This document shows, piece after piece, positions 12,339 through 14,476 of a stretch of 14,476 nt of DNA. How positions within the stretch are numbered: position 1 is the stretch's first letter; every line of letters starts with the position of its first letter. A program made the translations under genes and the position numbers. Location of the stretch: NCBI GenBank assembly GCA_039630445.1, contig JBCNVA010000107.1:1-14476 (forward strand), in the 5' to 3' direction. Under the pieces are notes generated by a model. The model was given only the letters and a program-made list of their open reading frames with translations. It had not been told where the DNA came from and did no database searches. This stretch comes from HRBIN15 sp039630445. GTDB taxonomy: Bacteria > Armatimonadota > Fimbriimonadia > Fimbriimonadales > GBS-DC.

Positions 12339-14342
12339 ATGAGGCGGCATAGCGGTCTTTTGGTACTGCTCAATTTGTGTCTGCTTGGCTGGGCACAAAC
12401 GCCTCCAAGCAAAGCCATCGATCCAGAGGTGGATACACGCCTGAGCAAGCGTGTTTCGATGCGGATGGCAGCGGAACCGCTGCGCAAAGTGGTGGCAGAG
12501 CTGCAGCGTCATACAGGGATCCGCCTCTCGGTTGCGCCCGAAATCGCCGAGTATCGCGCTTGCTTGCTGGTCAAGGAGCGTCCCCTGCACGAGGTGATGC
12601 AGAAACTCCAGCAAGCGTTTGGGTTTCACTGGAAGGTGGAGGGCGATTCGCCCGAATCCTATCGCTACCAGTTCTATCAGCCCGCTGCGGAGCGCGCGGC
12701 AGAACGGCGACTCTTTGAGCAAATCCGCTGGGGAAATGTCGAGCGACTGCGCCGCTATATCGAAAAGCATCGTCAGGCGTTCAAAGCGGGCAAACTCACC
12801 GACCTGGTGCGGAAAGAGCGTGAAGCCCATCAGCGCCTGCGGACGATGCCACCACCCACCACTCCTCCGACCGAGGATCAACTGCGCACCCAACAAGAGA
12901 GCAATCCCTTCAGCGTTTCCCCCATCGGAGTAGAGCAAGTGACACTGGCATATATGCTTCTGCAGCTGGGTGAACAGGGCTTCAAGCGTCTGAAGGAAGG
13001 TCTGCCGATTGTCGGCTCCAGCAAAGATCCCCAAACACGCCGACTTATCCCCCCTGACCTGCCTCAAGCGATGGCTCTCCAAGAACGCGAGCGGCTCAAA
13101 GCCATTCAGGAACTCAATCCAGACTCGCCCTATCTTGCGGAAATCCACCAGTCTTCGCGGCAGCGTATAGAGCGGATGGAGCAGGCTGCCGAAGTTTCCG
13201 TATGGTTTCAGCTGGATCCAGAAACTTTGAGTGGGGAATTCCAGATTACCTTGCGGGATAAGCAGGGGCAAGTCATCACAACCTCCACGGATACCATTGG
13301 CTTTCATTTCAGCGGTCTCTATGATGAACAAGCAATCCTTTACACGGTTCGCTCAGACAATCCGATGCCTCCCTTGCCTGATCATCCCGCTTTTACAAAG
13401 GAACTGGCGCCGTTCAAACCAGAACAGGGACGGTGGTGGCACTGGCAAGCCCTTCGCCTTCTGCGCGCCGCCGAGGAGTCAGAGGTGTTGCTGGTTGCTG
13501 AATTCTATCCGCTTTCGCATATTTTCCCTATCGAGGCAGCCCCATTTTTCAACACATGGGCAGATCTCCTTCGATGGTGGTATCTCCAGCTGTATGATTG
13601 GCGGTACGATTCGGGATGGCTCATTTTTTCCCACGCCCAGCGTGCGCTCGCGCGTGGGACCGATGTCCCGGAAGCGCTGTTGGAGGCATGGATCCGCCAG
13701 CCGAGCTATGATTTAGAGACCTATGCCCGGATGGCACAGCTAACCGGCGAGCAAATCTCCGCCCTCCATAGTTGGGTGATGACATGCGAGTTGTATGTAC
13801 CCGACACGAGGATGTACCCTTATTTGCGGACGCTTTCCTACTACCTGCAAAATCTGCGGGATCAGATGCCGCTCCGCGAGGCGATGCGCTTTTATGCGAC
13901 ACTACCTACCAACCTCAAGCAGCAGCTTCAGCCAGGACGAACTGTTTCCCTGAAAAATCTTTCCCGTCAGAGCCTTGAACATCTCCAACGAGTCGTCCTC
14001 AGTGCGCGGCGCACGGGTCAGTCGGGTGAATACGAAGGGGTTATTGATGAGTCCGATGTCTCCATACCGACCCGTCTGCGCATTCAGCGGAAAGCGAGTC
14101 CCTACCAAGATCCTATATCATTTGTTCCGGGCTGGGTAACGGGTGGCGTGGAAACCAGTGAGTGGTTGCAAGCGCAACCTGAGGAGGTGAGAAACCGATA
14201 CACTCTTTATCAACAGACCGAGTGGGTGACCCTTATCTTTGAAGGCGACGCGGTGAAGCCGATGCGCTTCTCCTTCCCCGTCTATCGCTATGTCGATCGG
14301 GAAAAGGAAAAGCCGCGCGGTAAGGTTTCACCTGATGAGTAG
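12339..14342 (+). CDS. Secreted STN-domain protein of unknown function
   Basis: A 667-residue protein. The frame opens at 12291, but the ATG at 12339 is preferred: AAGGGG (12327-12332) lies 6 nt before it and translation then begins with a signal peptide (RRH, then LLVLLNLCLLGW, likely cut after A19 in GWA-Q). Residues about 28-115 match the STN domain of secretins and TonB-dependent receptors: VSMRMAAEPLRKVVAELQ, a TGIRLSVAPEI strand, then RPLHEVMQKLQQAFGFHW. The rest, about 550 residues, is mostly helical with a beta-rich patch around 290-340, and I recognise nothing in it. There is no secretin pore, TonB barrel or membrane anchor. It is probably an exported envelope protein. It is divergent from ctaA (83-nt gap). 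Confidence 0.82.
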   Translation: MRRHSGLLVLLNLCLLGWAQTPPSKAIDPEVDTRLSKRVSMRMAAEPLRKVVAELQRHTGIRLSVAPEIAEYRACLLVKERPLHEVMQKLQQAFGFHWKVEGDSPESYRYQFYQPAAERAAERRLFEQIRWGNVERLRRYIEKHRQAFKAGKLTDLVRKEREAHQRLRTMPPPTTPPTEDQLRTQQESNPFSVSPIGVEQVTLAYMLLQLGEQGFKRLKEGLPIVGSSKDPQTRRLIPPDLPQAMALQERERLKAIQELNPDSPYLAEIHQSSRQRIERMEQAAEVSVWFQLDPETLSGEFQITLRDKQGQVITTSTDTIGFHFSGLYDEQAILYTVRSDNPMPPLPDHPAFTKELAPFKPEQGRWWHWQALRLLRAAEESEVLLVAEFYPLSHIFPIEAAPFFNTWADLLRWWYLQLYDWRYDSGWLIFSHAQRALARGTDVPEALLEAWIRQPSYDLETYARMAQLTGEQISALHSWVMTCELYVPDTRMYPYLRTLSYYLQNLRDQMPLREAMRFYATLPTNLKQQLQPGRTVSLKNLSRQSLEHLQRVVLSARRTGQSGEYEGVIDESDVSIPTRLRIQRKASPYQDPISFVPGWVTGGVETSEWLQAQPEEVRNRYTLYQQTEWVTLIFEGDAVKPMRFSFPVYRYVDREKEKPRGKVSPDE

Positions 14343-14358
14343 CAGTGAGCGTGTTGGG

Positions 14359-14364
14359 TATAAT
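14359..14364 (+). promoter_or_regulatory. Perfect -10 box (TATAAT) immediately upstream of fabD
   Basis: TATAAT ends 11 nt before the fabD ATG, and the gap (CTGCCCCAATT) has no Shine-Dalgarno. Transcription would start about 4-5 nt before the ATG at most. No good -35 is seen 16-18 nt upstream. Confidence 0.5.
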
Positions 14365-14375
14365 CTGCCCCAATT

Positions 14376-14476
14376 ATGGGTGTGGCGGTGGTGTTCCCAG
14401 GGCAGGGTTCGCAGCGTCCAGGGATGGGACGCGAGCTGTATGAGCGTAGCCCCGCAGCGCGGCGCGTGTTCGAAAT
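14376..14476 (+). CDS. fabD: Malonyl-CoA:ACP transacylase, N-terminal fragment
   Basis: Thirty-three codons run from ATG 14376 to the window edge, beginning MGVAVVFPGQGSQRPGMGRE. The VFPGQGSQ motif, which forms the oxyanion region of the active site, and the following GMG are diagnostic of FabD. This enzyme moves malonyl groups from CoA to acyl carrier protein at the start of type II fatty-acid synthesis. The serine nucleophile lies beyond the window. No other ATG nearby fits; the start follows a TATAAT box without a Shine-Dalgarno. The gene lies 33 nt after the STN-domain gene on the same strand and has its own promoter. Confidence 0.93.
   Translation, partial: MGVAVVFPGQGSQRPGMGRELYERSPAARRVFE

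Noticed and set aside
12264..13331. A 355-codon open frame on the minus strand
   Set aside because: It is antisense to the STN-domain gene, which has a ribosome site, signal peptide and domain; it also overlaps the ctaA upstream region.

Overview
The window is bacterial chromosomal DNA, moderately GC-rich and densely coded, from an aerobe (it makes heme A) that uses the MEP isoprenoid route. An intein, an exported STN-domain protein, a mix of Shine-Dalgarno and apparently leaderless genes, and dispersed hairpin repeats would fit a thermophilic Armatimonadota-like lineage. That placement is a guess; no rRNA is present.

Layout. 1-641 (minus): an RNase HI-like gene followed by the start of a gene cut by the window edge, whose visible part looks like a RelE/ParE fold. 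642-850: a divergent control region with inverted repeats and a Shine-Dalgarno-masking hairpin. 851-4035 (plus): a translationally coupled pair, a HEAT-repeat protein and a TPR protein ending in two OB/cold-shock-like domains. 4138-6486: ispG, interrupted by a 369-residue LAGLIDADG intein placed exactly before the third Fe-S cluster cysteine. 6568-8106: a YifB/ComM AAA+ ATPase. 8107-8250: a large imperfect inverted repeat. 8251-9341 (minus): a membrane-anchored winged-helix protein, then a small LuxR-type HTH protein with its own strong promoter. 9342-9722: hairpin repeat, promoter and a fluoride riboswitch. 9723-11320: a CPA2-type cation/proton antiporter and a UspA protein under that riboswitch. 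11326-12255 (minus): ctaA, heme A synthase. 12339-14342: a secreted STN-domain protein. 14376-end: the first 33 codons of fabD.

How the parts work together. The clearest functional unit is the fluoride-responsive antiporter/UspA operon. The most unusual protein is the intein-split IspG, whose catalytic cluster cannot form correctly until splicing. The first 4 kb (RNase H, RelE-like start, HEAT, TPR plus OB domains) looks accessory and may be an RNA-directed stress or conflict module; that is inference. Three genes lacking a Shine-Dalgarno (ispG, ctaA, fabD) each have a TANNNT box 9-11 nt before the ATG, suggesting leaderless transcripts.
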